Assembly (NCBI RefSeq): GCF_001854475.1
Contig: NZ_MNAN01000026.1
Span: 124,001-188,000, forward strand
Direction: 5' to 3'
DNA from: Pseudoalteromonas byunsanensis
GTDB lineage: Bacteria > Pseudomonadota > Gammaproteobacteria > Enterobacterales > Alteromonadaceae
DNA: 64,000 nucleotides
Within the stretch, counting starts at the first letter, position 1, and every line of letters starts with the position of its first letter. The notes beneath the pieces were generated by a model that worked only from the letters and a program-made list of their open reading frames with translations, ran no database searches and was not told the DNA's origin. Shown one piece after another: positions 35,828 through 45,408 of the stretch. The translations under genes and the position numbers were made by a program.

Positions 35828-37126
35828 ATGGCAGGTTCACCCACGGCATTGCCACCAACAGGTCAAGCCGAACACGCACACAATACAAATCATATGTTTG
35901 CATTAAGTGCTCTTACAACTCTGTTTTTTATGTGGGGCTTTATTACCTGCTTGAACGACATTCTGATCCCCTACCTAAAGGCTATGTTTTCGCTTACCTA
36001 TACACAAGCGATGCTTATCCAGTTCTGCTTTTTTGGAGCCTATTTTGTAGTGTCTCTGCCCGCTGGAAAATTGATAAGCAAACTTGGCTTTCAAAGGGGG
36101 ATAGTGCTTGGCTTAGTGATAGCTGCAATTGGCTGTGCACTATTCTACCCTGCGGCTGCTTTGCGACAATACAATTTGTTCCTAGGGGCACTATTTGTCC
36201 TTGCAAGTGGTATCACCATACTACAAGTTTCGGCAAATCCTTTTGTCAGTATTCTGGGTGATGCGAAAACGGCATCTTCTCGCTTAACCATGACCCAGGC
36301 ATTTAATTCCTTGGGCACCACTGTCGCTCCCGCGTTTGGGAGTATGCTTATTTTATCCGCAGGTGTTGTATCTCAAGGAACTCAGACGGATGCCAGCGGC
36401 GTTCAATTTTCTTATTTACTGCTTTGTGCAATGCTTATCGTATTAGCCATTTTATTTTCCTTTTTAAAACTGCCCGTCATCGACCAAAAAAATACCGAGC
36501 ATAGTGCAGCTTCTGTGACCCCAAATACACTTTTCTCTGTTTTACACCATAAACATCTTACTTTAGGCGCTATCGGGTTGTTTTTATATGTTGGTGGTGA
36601 AGTCGCGATTGGCAGCTTTTTAATTAATTACATTGGCCTTGAAAATATTGCCGCCCTTGAAGAGGCGCACGCTGCTCACCTTATCACTTACTATTGGGGC
36701 GGCGCGATGGTTGGCCGATTTATCGGTGCCGCTGTGATGCAAAAAATCAACGCATCAAATGTACTTGTATTTAATGCGTTAGCAGGCATGTGTTTAGTTA
36801 CATTCGCCATACTGGGCGATGGTAAAATGGCAATGTGGTCATTGCTGTTGGTTGGCTTATGTAATTCAATTATGTTTCCAACCATTTTTAGCTTAGCGAT
36901 TCAGTCACTGAAATCACAAACAGCTCAAGGTTCTGGCCTACTCTGTCTGGCCATAGTTGGCGGTGCAATTGTACCGTTACTTCAAGGCATGTTAGCTGAT
37001 AGCATCGGACTACAGGCATCATTTGTTTTGCCGGCACTATGCTTTGTCTACATTGCCTTTTACGGCATGTTCGGTACTACGCCAAAAAAATTCAAACGAT
37101 TTGAGATACAACCGGAAAAACTATGA
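35828..37126 (+). CDS. GluP/FucP-type sugar MFS transporter
   Basis: A 432-residue membrane protein of the major facilitator superfamily, close to bacterial glucose/galactose transporters (GluP) and FucP. Characteristic parts are LSALTTLFFMWGFITCLND, FFGAYFVVSLPAGKLISKLG and LQVSANPFVSILGD. It has about twelve membrane helices. CGAGGTA precedes the ATG. It probably imports glucose released in the periplasm by the GH3 enzyme, whose gene overlaps it by four bases (ATGA). Confidence 0.9.
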   Translation: MAGSPTALPPTGQAEHAHNTNHMFALSALTTLFFMWGFITCLNDILIPYLKAMFSLTYTQAMLIQFCFFGAYFVVSLPAGKLISKLGFQRGIVLGLVIAAIGCALFYPAAALRQYNLFLGALFVLASGITILQVSANPFVSILGDAKTASSRLTMTQAFNSLGTTVAPAFGSMLILSAGVVSQGTQTDASGVQFSYLLLCAMLIVLAILFSFLKLPVIDQKNTEHSAASVTPNTLFSVLHHKHLTLGAIGLFLYVGGEVAIGSFLINYIGLENIAALEEAHAAHLITYYWGGAMVGRFIGAAVMQKINASNVLVFNALAGMCLVTFAILGDGKMAMWSLLLVGLCNSIMFPTIFSLAIQSLKSQTAQGSGLLCLAIVGGAIVPLLQGMLADSIGLQASFVLPALCFVYIAFYGMFGTTPKKFKRFEIQPEKL

Positions 37127-39642
37127 AAAATAAAGCTTCATTTATCACTTTCAGTATCGCGCTATTCGGCGCGACTGGGTGTGCGCAAGACGCTGACAGC
37201 CAGGCAAGTACTAGCGAGCAGATTTGGCCAAAGCTGCCAACCGTCGTTCCAAAAGATCAAAGCATCGAAGATAAGGTCGCCGCGCTCGTTAATACAATGA
37301 CTCTTGAACAAAAAGTCGCGCAAATGATTCAACCTGAGATCCGCGATGTCAGTGTTGAAGATATGCGGCGCTATGGCTTTGGTTCTTACCTTAATGGCGG
37401 TGGCGCTTTCCCAAACAACGATAAGCATGCCACCCCTGCTGACTGGATAACACTTGCAGAGCAAATGTATCAAGCTTCTATGGATGATAGCTTAGATGGG
37501 ATTAGCATTCCCACTATGTGGGGTACAGATGCAGTTCACGGTCACAATAATGTGATTGGTGCTACGTTATTTCCACATAACATAGGTTTGGGCGCAGCCA
37601 ATAATCCAAAGTTGATTGAGCAAATAGCGGCCATTACTGCCAAAGAGGTAATGGTAACTGGTATAGACTGGGTATTCGCGCCTACTGTTGCTGTAGTGCG
37701 TGATGACCGCTGGGGTCGAAGCTATGAAGGGTATTCAGAAGACCCAGAGATCGTAGGCAAATACGCCGCGGCAATTGTTTCTGGCCTTCAAGGTCGCCCT
37801 GGTGATGAGTTTTTGGCTGACAACCGTGTGATCAGTACTGTTAAACACTTTGTTGGTGACGGTGGAACGGTAGGCGGTGATGACCAAGGTAATAACATAG
37901 ACTCAGAGCAAGACTTGTTTAAAGTTCACGCTCAGGGCTATGTAAAAGGATTGGGTGCGGGAGCACAATCTGTAATGGCTTCATTTAATAGCTGGCATGG
38001 AGAAAAAATTCACGGTAATAAATATCTACTTACCGATGTGTTAAAGCAGAAAATGGGTTTTGACGGTTTTGTTGTCGGAGACTGGAATGGACATGGTCAA
38101 GTAGCAGGATGCTCAAATGAAAGCTGTAGTCAAAGTATCAATGCGGGACTAGATATTTTCATGGTGCCGACCAAAGCGTGGAAGCCATTGCTGGAAAATA
38201 CCATCGCACAAGTTAAAAGTGGTGAAATCAGCGAGCAACGCATCAACGACGCTGTTTCACGGATACTACGGGTAAAATTCCGCGCCGGGTTGTTTGATAA
38301 GCCAAGCCCAGCTAATAGAGCCCTTTCTGGTAAAACCGAATTGATCGGCCACCCTGAACACCGCGCAGTTGCTCGCCAAGCGGTTCGTGAGTCTCTAGTA
38401 CTACTCAAGAATAACCAAAAGCTTCTGCCTTTGTCGCCCAATATCAACGTGCTAATAGCCGGAGATGGAGCTCACAACATAGGTAAACAATCTGGTGGTT
38501 GGACTATTACTTGGCAAGGTACGGGTAATCGAAATGAGGACTTTCCAGGCGGGAGCTCCATTTATGATGGTATCAAGCAAATCGTTTCAGCAAACAGTGG
38601 AACGGCACAATTGAGCGTCGATGGTACATACCAAACTAAACCTGATGTTGCTATTGTAGTGTTTGGTGAAGAACCATACGCTGAAGGAAACGGTGATTTA
38701 GGTAACTTGGATTATCAAAGAGGTGATGCTAAAGACCTTGCCCTACTAAAAAGGTTGCGCGCACAAGGTATTCCGGTGGTGTCAGTATTTATAACGGGTC
38801 GCCCTCTTTGGATTAACCCCGAGCTAAATGCATCGGATGCTTTCGTTGTCGCTTGGCTTTTAGGCTCTGAGGGCAATGGTGTCGCTGATGTGCTATTTCG
38901 CAAAGCCAATGGTGAGGTGAATCATGATTTTAAGGGTAAATTATCATTTTCTTGGCCAGCTTCGCCTGATGATACGAACCTGAATGTCAAAGACCCTGAT
39001 TATGCTCCGCTATTTGCCTATGGTTATGGGCTCACGTATAGCGACGACGTACAATTAGAAAACCTTAATGAAAATACTTCACCACAGGCACAAAAGCGAC
39101 AGTCATTGGCTGTTATGCAAGGAAGTGTTAAAAGTCCTTGGTCGTTAAGCTTACACAGTGATGGTGAGGCAATTTATATGGACAGTAATACTGCGTCACT
39201 TAATAGTCTTAGCGTGAGAACAACCGATCGCTATATCCAAGAAGATGCGCGCGAAATCACGTTCAAAAATGACAATGTTGCAAAAGTGCAAATTGGACAT
39301 GCGTTCCCCAACGACATGCGTGACTTTAGTGATTCTGCGAGCACATTAACGTTTGATATCAAGCTCAATAGTAACCTACAAGCAAACACAAAAGTTGGTA
39401 TAAATTGTGACGCGGCGTGTTCACAGGGTGTTGCCTTAGGTAAGGTGTTGACTGCAGAGGATATCGGAATATGGAAAACCATAAATATTGCCACCAACTG
39501 TTTTGCGCAAGATACAGATAATATGGCAAAAGTATACAGCCCTTTTGCTATAGCAAGCCAAAGGCCTGTAAGTCTCACTGTGTCTAATATCGTGTTTAAC
39601 AAAAACACTAATGACGATGAGCGCTACACTTGTAATAAATAA
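37123..39642 (+). CDS. GH3 exo-beta-glucanase lipoprotein, ExoP-like
   Basis: An 839-residue glycoside hydrolase family 3 enzyme. The N-terminal signal ends in FGATGC (Cys20), suggesting a lipoprotein, though the lipobox is not perfect. The two GH3 domains follow, with the nucleophile Asp320 in GFVVGDWNGHGQ and the KHFVGDGGT segment. The extra C-terminal domain of about 180 residues has the architecture and length of Pseudoalteromonas ExoP, an exo-1,3/1,4-beta-glucanase. It should release glucose in the periplasm for the coupled GluP-type transporter. A terminator follows. Confidence 0.9.
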   Translation: MKNKASFITFSIALFGATGCAQDADSQASTSEQIWPKLPTVVPKDQSIEDKVAALVNTMTLEQKVAQMIQPEIRDVSVEDMRRYGFGSYLNGGGAFPNNDKHATPADWITLAEQMYQASMDDSLDGISIPTMWGTDAVHGHNNVIGATLFPHNIGLGAANNPKLIEQIAAITAKEVMVTGIDWVFAPTVAVVRDDRWGRSYEGYSEDPEIVGKYAAAIVSGLQGRPGDEFLADNRVISTVKHFVGDGGTVGGDDQGNNIDSEQDLFKVHAQGYVKGLGAGAQSVMASFNSWHGEKIHGNKYLLTDVLKQKMGFDGFVVGDWNGHGQVAGCSNESCSQSINAGLDIFMVPTKAWKPLLENTIAQVKSGEISEQRINDAVSRILRVKFRAGLFDKPSPANRALSGKTELIGHPEHRAVARQAVRESLVLLKNNQKLLPLSPNINVLIAGDGAHNIGKQSGGWTITWQGTGNRNEDFPGGSSIYDGIKQIVSANSGTAQLSVDGTYQTKPDVAIVVFGEEPYAEGNGDLGNLDYQRGDAKDLALLKRLRAQGIPVVSVFITGRPLWINPELNASDAFVVAWLLGSEGNGVADVLFRKANGEVNHDFKGKLSFSWPASPDDTNLNVKDPDYAPLFAYGYGLTYSDDVQLENLNENTSPQAQKRQSLAVMQGSVKSPWSLSLHSDGEAIYMDSNTASLNSLSVRTTDRYIQEDAREITFKNDNVAKVQIGHAFPNDMRDFSDSASTLTFDIKLNSNLQANTKVGINCDAACSQGVALGKVLTAEDIGIWKTINIATNCFAQDTDNMAKVYSPFAIASQRPVSLTVSNIVFNKNTNDDERYTCNK

Positions 39643-39663
39643 TGTTTCATTTGTCACTTTCCC

Positions 39664-39686
39664 AAGGGCCTAATGGCCCTTTTTTA
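39664..39686 (+). terminator. Rho-independent terminator after the GH3 gene
   Basis: AAGGGCC and GGCCCTT arms around TAAT are followed by a T-run, 21 bases after the stop. Confidence 0.85.
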
Positions 39687-40102
39687 ATATTCTCTTCTAT
39701 ACGACTTACTAAGTGTTAGCGATGCGCAATAGACCCTGACCTTCCCCCCTTTATCAAAAACCTTATCAATATAAAAGAGATATATAATTACAACCAATTA
39801 CACATCATCATTAAACGCAATAAGTTTCCCTCCCCCTCTGACCAAACAAGTGTAAATCTTTGTTACAATTAAATGACATGTAAATATCTACCTAGACAAA
39901 GGGTTAAACAGCTAAATTCACATCCCAAAAAACAGAATAATCGATTGTTATTTATGACATAAAAAACACTATAATAATTTTCATTTCAGTGCCTTATATA
40001 GGTTATTTATCTGGTTAGACCTCACTTTCAATAAACATTAGTTAATAATGTGTTCCGAAATGTATATTTCATGTTTTATTAAAATTCTAACTAGGAAAAC
40101 TT
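39687..40102. other. AT-rich gene-free stretch
   Basis: About 415 bases of AT-rich DNA without a credible frame, hairpin or repeat that I could find. It must contain the promoter of the following secreted-protein gene. Confidence 0.5.
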
Positions 40103-41218
40103 ATGAATTATAATTTGAAAGGATGTGCCTTAGCTTTGGGATTAGCATGTTCAACTGCTTTGCCTTTTTATTCAAGCGCAGCACCTGCTCCACTAACTGC
40201 CAATGAACTCAATGATTTTCGTAGTGATTTGGGCGACTACTTCGATGATTCAATTTACGCCGTCGCACAGCTGGATAATAACCAAGAAATTATTAATCAG
40301 CTTGAACTTGCAAAAAGCATCATTGGACAGATGACTCAACAGCAACTGCGCGAAACTTATCAAGCTATGGAAGCGAACCCAAGTTTTTGGGAGTTACCTG
40401 ATCATCTGAGCAAAGTTGCTCAGCTTCAAAGGTCTATTGATAAGTTTGAATCTTCGCCAAAATATAATCAATATGCGATGATGACAGCCAATACAGCATC
40501 TGAAGAAGCAAAAACATATGACGACTATAACGAAGCAAGCTGTGACTTCTTCGAAGACCTTTTGGATGAGTTTCCATTTGCTGTTTTTGCGTTACCAGAC
40601 GAAGCGACTATCGGTATTTTAAGTATAGCCGCTGATGGTGTCGCCAACGCGTTAAGCCCAAGTGTAGTTACCGTCGCAGCTGGAAATGGTGGCGGTGTAC
40701 CGAATCCATTGAAAATTGGAGCTGTAGCTGCCGCGCAATTGCTGAAACTACATTGGCAAACAGTCAAGTGGTATCGACAAGGTATCGCAGAATGTAAAGG
40801 AAAAATGCATCGCGATTACCTATACGAGGTTGTAGGTTTACAGCAGTCAGATTTTACCCCTAAAAAAGAGATCCAGCTCAGCACAGATTTTATCGACAGA
40901 AGGTTAAAGGGCCGCGTGCATGAGTATTACTTCATGCTTCATGCAAAACTTGATGGTGAACCAGTAAATATTGAATTTGTGTCTGCCAAACTAACCGATG
41001 AGTCGCTTCCTATTGAGTTTAAGGAGTTGGTGGATAAACGTACTGTATCGATGCGCCAGTTGGGCGCTGGCATGTATGAGTTAAAGTTAACTTATGACAA
41101 TCCTGGGTTCTTCCATCCTAGAAAAATGCAACTAGTAGTTAAGCATACTCGCCCTTCTGCAAAAGAAGGTGAAACTGTTACCCATAAGGGCGTTTCATTT
41201 ACAAATGTAATGAACTAA
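40103..41218 (+). CDS. Secreted protein of unknown function
   Basis: The 371-residue product has a signal peptide ending near SSAAPAP. The middle is largely helical, with two cysteines (ASCDFFEDLL and IAECKGKMHRDY) that could pair. A hydrophobic, glycine-rich stretch (VVTVAAGNGGGVPNPLKIGA) sits in the centre. The last 110 residues look beta-rich and immunoglobulin-like. No family was recognised. AGGAAAAC lies before the ATG. It is monocistronic with a terminator about 110 bases downstream. Confidence 0.6.
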   Translation: MNYNLKGCALALGLACSTALPFYSSAAPAPLTANELNDFRSDLGDYFDDSIYAVAQLDNNQEIINQLELAKSIIGQMTQQQLRETYQAMEANPSFWELPDHLSKVAQLQRSIDKFESSPKYNQYAMMTANTASEEAKTYDDYNEASCDFFEDLLDEFPFAVFALPDEATIGILSIAADGVANALSPSVVTVAAGNGGGVPNPLKIGAVAAAQLLKLHWQTVKWYRQGIAECKGKMHRDYLYEVVGLQQSDFTPKKEIQLSTDFIDRRLKGRVHEYYFMLHAKLDGEPVNIEFVSAKLTDESLPIEFKELVDKRTVSMRQLGAGMYELKLTYDNPGFFHPRKMQLVVKHTRPSAKEGETVTHKGVSFTNVMN

Positions 41219-41333
41219 TTACCAATTTGGCATTTAAATAGTGATATTAGTCTTTTTACATATCACTATTTATAAAAGTTTTTATATTTTAATACTATTT
41301 TATTAAATATCAAAACTTATATAAAACATACGA

Positions 41334-41366
41334 AAAGGCTTTCATTTAACATGAAAGCCTCTTTTA
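41334..41366. terminator. Terminator hairpin between convergent secreted-protein genes
   Basis: AGGCTTTCAT and ATGAAAGCCT arms around TTAAC are flanked by A- and T-rich runs, so it may work in both directions. Confidence 0.75.
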
Positions 41367-41405
41367 ATCTAATACGTTTATATTAATTTGTGAACGCAGT
41401 TAAAT

Positions 41406-41936
41406 TTACCACTTATACAGTCTACACTTTTGTTTTGTCTTTAATGCGTAGCTAGAAACTGTATAAGAGCCGACATTATTTTCTCTAACAGGATCGAAAG
41501 TGAAGCTTTCCATTGAAACATCCATAGTGCCATTTGAATCCAGCGTATATGTAGTTTGAATTTTTGTGCTGGCTACTTCAAATAGACTCATAAACTCATT
41601 ACCAATCAAGTATTGGTCAATTACAATACCATTATTTTCGTCGACCGCGTAATGACCAAGGTCACTATCTATTGTAAGCAGGCTGTAGTTTCTTACTTGC
41701 TGTGCCTCACCCTCTCCATAAGTAATGATCCAATCGGCTTTCTTCTTAGTTACATCATTAATTTCAAGTGCCATAGGAAAAGCATAGAACACACCTCTTT
41801 TAGGAGAGCTCAATTCACATTGACCTTTATAGTAGCCATTCCACTCTTCGGGCGCGCCCGTCTGTGGCACAGCCAAAGCCTTCACACTTGCCAACAGAAC
41901 TGGCACTGTTATTAATAGTGATAGCTTATTTTTCAT
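41406..41936 (-). CDS. Small secreted beta-rich protein of unknown function
   Basis: A 176-residue protein with a signal peptide ending near ALA. The mature part appears entirely beta-stranded: WNGYYKGQCELSS near its start and a final KQKCRLYKW give two cysteines that could join the ends of a small barrel. The size and pattern are lipocalin-like, but I do not recognise the family. It is convergent with the preceding secreted protein and shares its terminator. Confidence 0.55.
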   Translation of the reverse strand: MKNKLSLLITVPVLLASVKALAVPQTGAPEEWNGYYKGQCELSSPKRGVFYAFPMALEINDVTKKKADWIITYGEGEAQQVRNYSLLTIDSDLGHYAVDENNGIVIDQYLIGNEFMSLFEVASTKIQTTYTLDSNGTMDVSMESFTFDPVRENNVGSYTVSSYALKTKQKCRLYKW

Positions 41937-42337
41937 ACATTACTCCTTTTGAAAATATTTATAAAACATCAAATACACAACATAAAACAGTTGGTACATA
42001 TAATAAATACATAATTATTACCTAATTTGCAAACATTTAAATAAAACTTTTTAGTATAAACCGCTCAAAAATAAGCTGATGCTTGATAGTAATTATGGTC
42101 GTGCTGATTTTTAAAAGCACTATATTAGGCAGGAGGTCAAAAAGTTGGGTAAGTTAAGTGAAAATTAGTAGCTCTGCTAAATTACTTAGTTCAGACACTT
42201 CATTTAGCGCTGAGAACCATATCAAACTTGTTCAAAATAATGCCGTTCGCAAGAGGTCCACAATTAATCTCGTTGGTACAAAGTTTAAATTGACGTCAGG
42301 GCTAAGCTATATGTATTGTTCATATAAACAACCAGAG
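41937..42337. other. AT-rich region next to a decayed gene
   Basis: A strong ribosome-binding sequence AGGAGGT at 42131 is followed by a TTG frame of only seven codons. A 78-codon plus-strand frame begins with GTG at 42158, too far from that site, and shows no recognisable domain. No other feature was found. Confidence 0.35.
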
Positions 42338-42641
42338 CTAAAGATGGCTCTTTTGATAAAAAGAGCTTTTCAACAGATAAAACAAGGATTGTAAATTGGC
42401 AACGATGTACACCATGACCATTTGCCAATGCCACCAGCCACATCCCGTTGGAGCATGAGGATCATACACATTTAGAGCAAAATTCTTAGCTCCCAGCGGT
42501 GCATGCGACCAAGCTAACTGAGGCGAAAAGTTCTGACCATTACAGTCCCCCTTAAATACAAGGGTTCTAGCCATATTTTTGCCTGACTTAATAATGAAGG
42601 CGTCAGTAGTATTACACAACTAATCTGTAGGTCATTTTCAT
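42338..42641 (-). pseudogene. Remnant of a PEBP (YbhB/YbcL-like) gene
   Basis: One frame encodes the N-terminal half of a phosphatidylethanolamine-binding-protein family member: FKGDCNGQNFSPQLAW, then LNVYDPHAPTGCGWWHW. It ends after about 20 further residues, so the C-terminal half is absent. Upstream, a signal-peptide-like start (MKMTYRLV at 42641, then ILLTPSLLSQA) is spread over other frames, indicating frameshifts. The intact family is about 160-200 residues. The gene is therefore truncated and frameshifted. No mobile element is visible at its broken end. Confidence 0.7.
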
Positions 42642-42697
42642 ACTATCTCTGTTATCATTCTCAGTATACGAGCGTTTCATTTTATGTCTATGTCGTA

Positions 42698-43315
42698 TCA
42701 TGTGAGTAGAACTTGCTGTTTAATTTCAACAAGTACAGGAAGTACAGACAACACCAGTAACAGCGCCATCGAATAATTAAACCACCGCCGGTAACTACTC
42801 TGAGTTAAGTATTGTTTTAATACTGAACCAAACACAAGCCAAACACCAACACATGGAAATGAGACCAGCAAAAAAACCGCTGATATTTTTAAATTTTGCT
42901 CTAAATTAACCGAGCCCACAGTCGTAAACGCGGCTATAGCCCCAGACGCTACAACCCAAGCCTTTGCATTAACCCACTGGTATAAAGCACCATTTAAAAA
43001 GGTCAATGGTGAGTTATGATGTTTAGTACTGTATGACGTTGCAGATTTTGCGATTAACACCGCCAAATATAGTAGATATAGCACACCGACTATTTTTATC
43101 CCCAAATGAAGCTGAGGGTAATGAACGAACACCTGCATAAAACCGACACCAACCAAAAAAAGCATTATGGTAAAACCAATGCATATACCGAACAGCAGCG
43201 GAAGACTTTTTCTGACTCCAAAGTTAACACCCGATGTCATTACCAAAACATTATTTGGCCCAGGAGTAACCGATGAAGACACCGCAAATAGCAAAACTGC
43301 AAACAAATATTCCAT
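42698..43315 (-). CDS. LysE/RhtB-family exporter
   Basis: A 205-residue membrane protein with about six hydrophobic helices. SSSVTPGPNNVLVMTSGVNF at the start is the signature of the LysE/RhtB family, which exports amino acids or their derivatives. It is the last of a series of minus-strand genes that includes a solute-binding protein and amino-acid-related enzymes, and lies 50 bases after the membrane-protein gene. The exported compound is unknown. Confidence 0.87.
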   Translation of the reverse strand: MEYLFAVLLFAVSSSVTPGPNNVLVMTSGVNFGVRKSLPLLFGICIGFTIMLFLVGVGFMQVFVHYPQLHLGIKIVGVLYLLYLAVLIAKSATSYSTKHHNSPLTFLNGALYQWVNAKAWVVASGAIAAFTTVGSVNLEQNLKISAVFLLVSFPCVGVWLVFGSVLKQYLTQSSYRRWFNYSMALLLVLSVLPVLVEIKQQVLLT

Positions 43316-43365
43316 ATTACCAAACCTCCTTTAAAACGCTTATTGTCAGCTTTTTGATTGCTCGA

Positions 43366-44172
43366 TTATGATTGATTATTACTATGCGATTTATCCGTGT
43401 GCAACTCAATCACACGGGGAAGATGGATGACTAAGCCTTGAGAGGTAATATAAAGGATCCAATTTAGCTCTCTTGCCAATGGATAAAACCCCTGGCCATC
43501 ATTGCCAAATATCCACATCGCTCCAATGAGGTAATCTGCTAGTGTCGCTAAAACTAACCCTATGGCGCATAGCCAAATACTCATCGGTGCAGAAACGCCA
43601 TATTTAAACCATAGTAATATACCGCTGGTTGCTACCAGCGAAATAAGCAGACTATAAAAATACGACACCACAGTAACATACATCCCGGCGTTGGCATTTA
43701 CTATGTTGATGTAGCTTACAGTGGCAATACCAAATGATAATGAAGCTGCAAGCAATAAACTCCTTACATTGTAATAGTGCTTTAATATATAACTCATAAC
43801 AAGCAATAGCATCGCATAGCCTGGAGCGAAGAATAGTACCGAATCAATTAAATAATCATGTTTAACAACATCACTACTATCAAAGAATCGGTTACCTAAG
43901 TTGAAATTCACAACATCGCCAAAAATACACAGTAACAATGATGCTAAGCACCCCGTTGCCAACAAGCGACGCCAAGGTACGCCTTGCACGCGCCGCCAAA
44001 TGAATAAACTATTTAGCAATAGCAAACATAGTGTTGTAAATTCAAATGCAAGGATGTAGCTTCGTGTATCAGCGTCAGTAATAGACCAAAACCCTAGCAT
44101 CGCGCCGCCGGAATCTAACAAGGCAAACAAAACCGCCAACACAGACAAAAGTATGTACTTATCTAATTTCAA
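43366..44172 (-). CDS. Polytopic membrane protein of unknown function
   Basis: A 268-residue protein with about eight hydrophobic segments and little soluble sequence. Conserved-looking polar positions within membrane regions are FGDVVNFNLGNRFF, KHDYLIDSVLFFAPGYA and LADYLIGAMWIFGNDGQGFY. The arrangement recalls YhhN/TMEM86-type membrane hydrolases, but I could not establish this. It starts 23 bases after the solute-binding-protein gene and is probably co-transcribed. Confidence 0.6.
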   Translation of the reverse strand: MKLDKYILLSVLAVLFALLDSGGAMLGFWSITDADTRSYILAFEFTTLCLLLLNSLFIWRRVQGVPWRRLLATGCLASLLLCIFGDVVNFNLGNRFFDSSDVVKHDYLIDSVLFFAPGYAMLLLVMSYILKHYYNVRSLLLAASLSFGIATVSYINIVNANAGMYVTVVSYFYSLLISLVATSGILLWFKYGVSAPMSIWLCAIGLVLATLADYLIGAMWIFGNDGQGFYPLARELNWILYITSQGLVIHLPRVIELHTDKSHSNNQS

Positions 44173-44195
44173 AATAATCCTTTAAATATCTTCAG

Positions 44196-44939
44196 CTAAC
44201 GATAGCGCTTTCTGATTTGACTCAATTGCTGAGTGCTAAGCGCATGTAACTGCTTTTCCAGTAGTTTCGCTTTGTTAGCGCTGTGCTTGGCATTATAACC
44301 TATGTACTGTGGCTCAATGTGAAGGGGTTCATCAAATACATATACCGGAAGTTGAAACTTTGTCACAACCTGTTTCGCCCAATATCTATCAACTAACAAA
44401 GCTTCTACATGAGTTGTTTTGAGAATACTAAATAAGGATTTTGCATCTTCATCAGACGCTTCATAATAAGAGCGCCTGGCAACATCAGCATTGAGTTGCT
44501 TCAACTTATCGTAAACCTCATCAGGGTAATCATATTCCTGCGCCAGTATTACTCTAAATGTTTTCAGGTTCTGGGCATCTTTGATGGACTTTAAATTTTG
44601 ATCTTGTGCAACTGCAAATGCCAGTTGCCATGAAGAAATCGAGTAGTTGATCATGCTTAGGTTATCTGACTCATCTATATCTAAGATGAAATCATACTTA
44701 CCCAATTTAACGTAATCCTTGCAGCGCTTAAAGGGCAACTCTGAGAAGGTTAACACTACATCCGTATTTTTGAACGCACTCTTTAAAATATCTATTTGCA
44801 TACCCTTTACTTCACCACTTTCGGTATAGTTGTAGGGCCACCATCTTGAAAAACAAACTCGCAATTGTGCTATTTCGCTTTGCGTTGCAAATGCAACCTG
44901 CGTAATAGATATAACGATAAGCACAATGAGTAATTTCAT
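44196..44939 (-). CDS. Family 3 extracellular solute-binding-like protein
   Basis: A 247-residue exported protein with a signal peptide ending at FAT and the fold of family 3 solute-binding proteins (amino-acid type). The pattern RVCFSRWWPYNYTESGEVKG and MQIDILKSAF, then YDFILDIDES and YYEASDEDAKSLFSILKT, is typical of the divergent members common in Alteromonadales. No ABC permease or ATPase lies nearby, so transport is unproven and a sensory role is possible. It is upstream of an unknown membrane-protein gene. Confidence 0.75.
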   Translation of the reverse strand: MKLLIVLIVISITQVAFATQSEIAQLRVCFSRWWPYNYTESGEVKGMQIDILKSAFKNTDVVLTFSELPFKRCKDYVKLGKYDFILDIDESDNLSMINYSISSWQLAFAVAQDQNLKSIKDAQNLKTFRVILAQEYDYPDEVYDKLKQLNADVARRSYYEASDEDAKSLFSILKTTHVEALLVDRYWAKQVVTKFQLPVYVFDEPLHIEPQYIGYNAKHSANKAKLLEKQLHALSTQQLSQIRKRYR

Positions 44940-45021
44940 AATATGGGTTTTGCTGAGATTAAGTTGTTTTCTTATTATTAGCGTAACCCAAAGCGCACGT
45001 AGCGCAACTCTTATCTACGGA

Positions 45022-45408
45022 TTATAAATAACTAAATGAAATACAAATAATCATGAGCAGAGTCAATATCAACCACAGCTTCACATAGCGAGATTTCTCA
45101 TAGACGTTGTCTAGACATTGCGAAGGGTTATTTGGGTCAATAAAAATATAGGTTGGCTTTTTCGCACAAAAAGAGTCATAAAGTGACTGATTAAACGCTG
45201 TTTGACAGCTATATTTTTTATCATCATAGGTAAACTCTACTAACAGACTTGAAGCACCTAACATCTCAATCGGCCCTGCTGTATGCTGCTTAACCTTTGT
45301 CACCCCTTCAACCTGAACTTGTCGCCATTGCCTTTTCTTTTTACTCAGAGCAATCGCCACGATGATGATGGCGATGCTCAAGGCAACCGACACTGACAAA
45401 GCAAGCAT
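45022..45408 (-). CDS. DUF3592-like membrane protein
   Basis: A 128-residue protein with a membrane helix at each end (ALSVSVALSIAIIIVAIAL and WLILTLLMIICISFSYL) and a small beta-rich domain between them containing VEFTYDDKKYSCQTAF and IFIDPNNPSQCLDN. This is the layout of DUF3592 proteins, whose function is unknown. Its ATG shares one base with the stop codon of the upstream ornithine-cyclodeaminase-like gene (TAATG), so the two are coupled. Confidence 0.65.
   Translation of the reverse strand: MLALSVSVALSIAIIIVAIALSKKKRQWRQVQVEGVTKVKQHTAGPIEMLGASSLLVEFTYDDKKYSCQTAFNQSLYDSFCAKKPTYIFIDPNNPSQCLDNVYEKSRYVKLWLILTLLMIICISFSYL

Noticed and set aside
42131..42394. Strong AGGAGGT site followed by a seven-codon frame and a 78-codon GTG frame
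   Set aside because: The GTG is about 20 bases from the ribosome-binding sequence and the protein has no recognisable features. The closer TTG frame stops after seven codons.
44196..44939. Amino-acid ABC transporter locus
   Set aside because: Only the binding-protein-like gene is present. No permease or ATPase gene lies in the surrounding operon.
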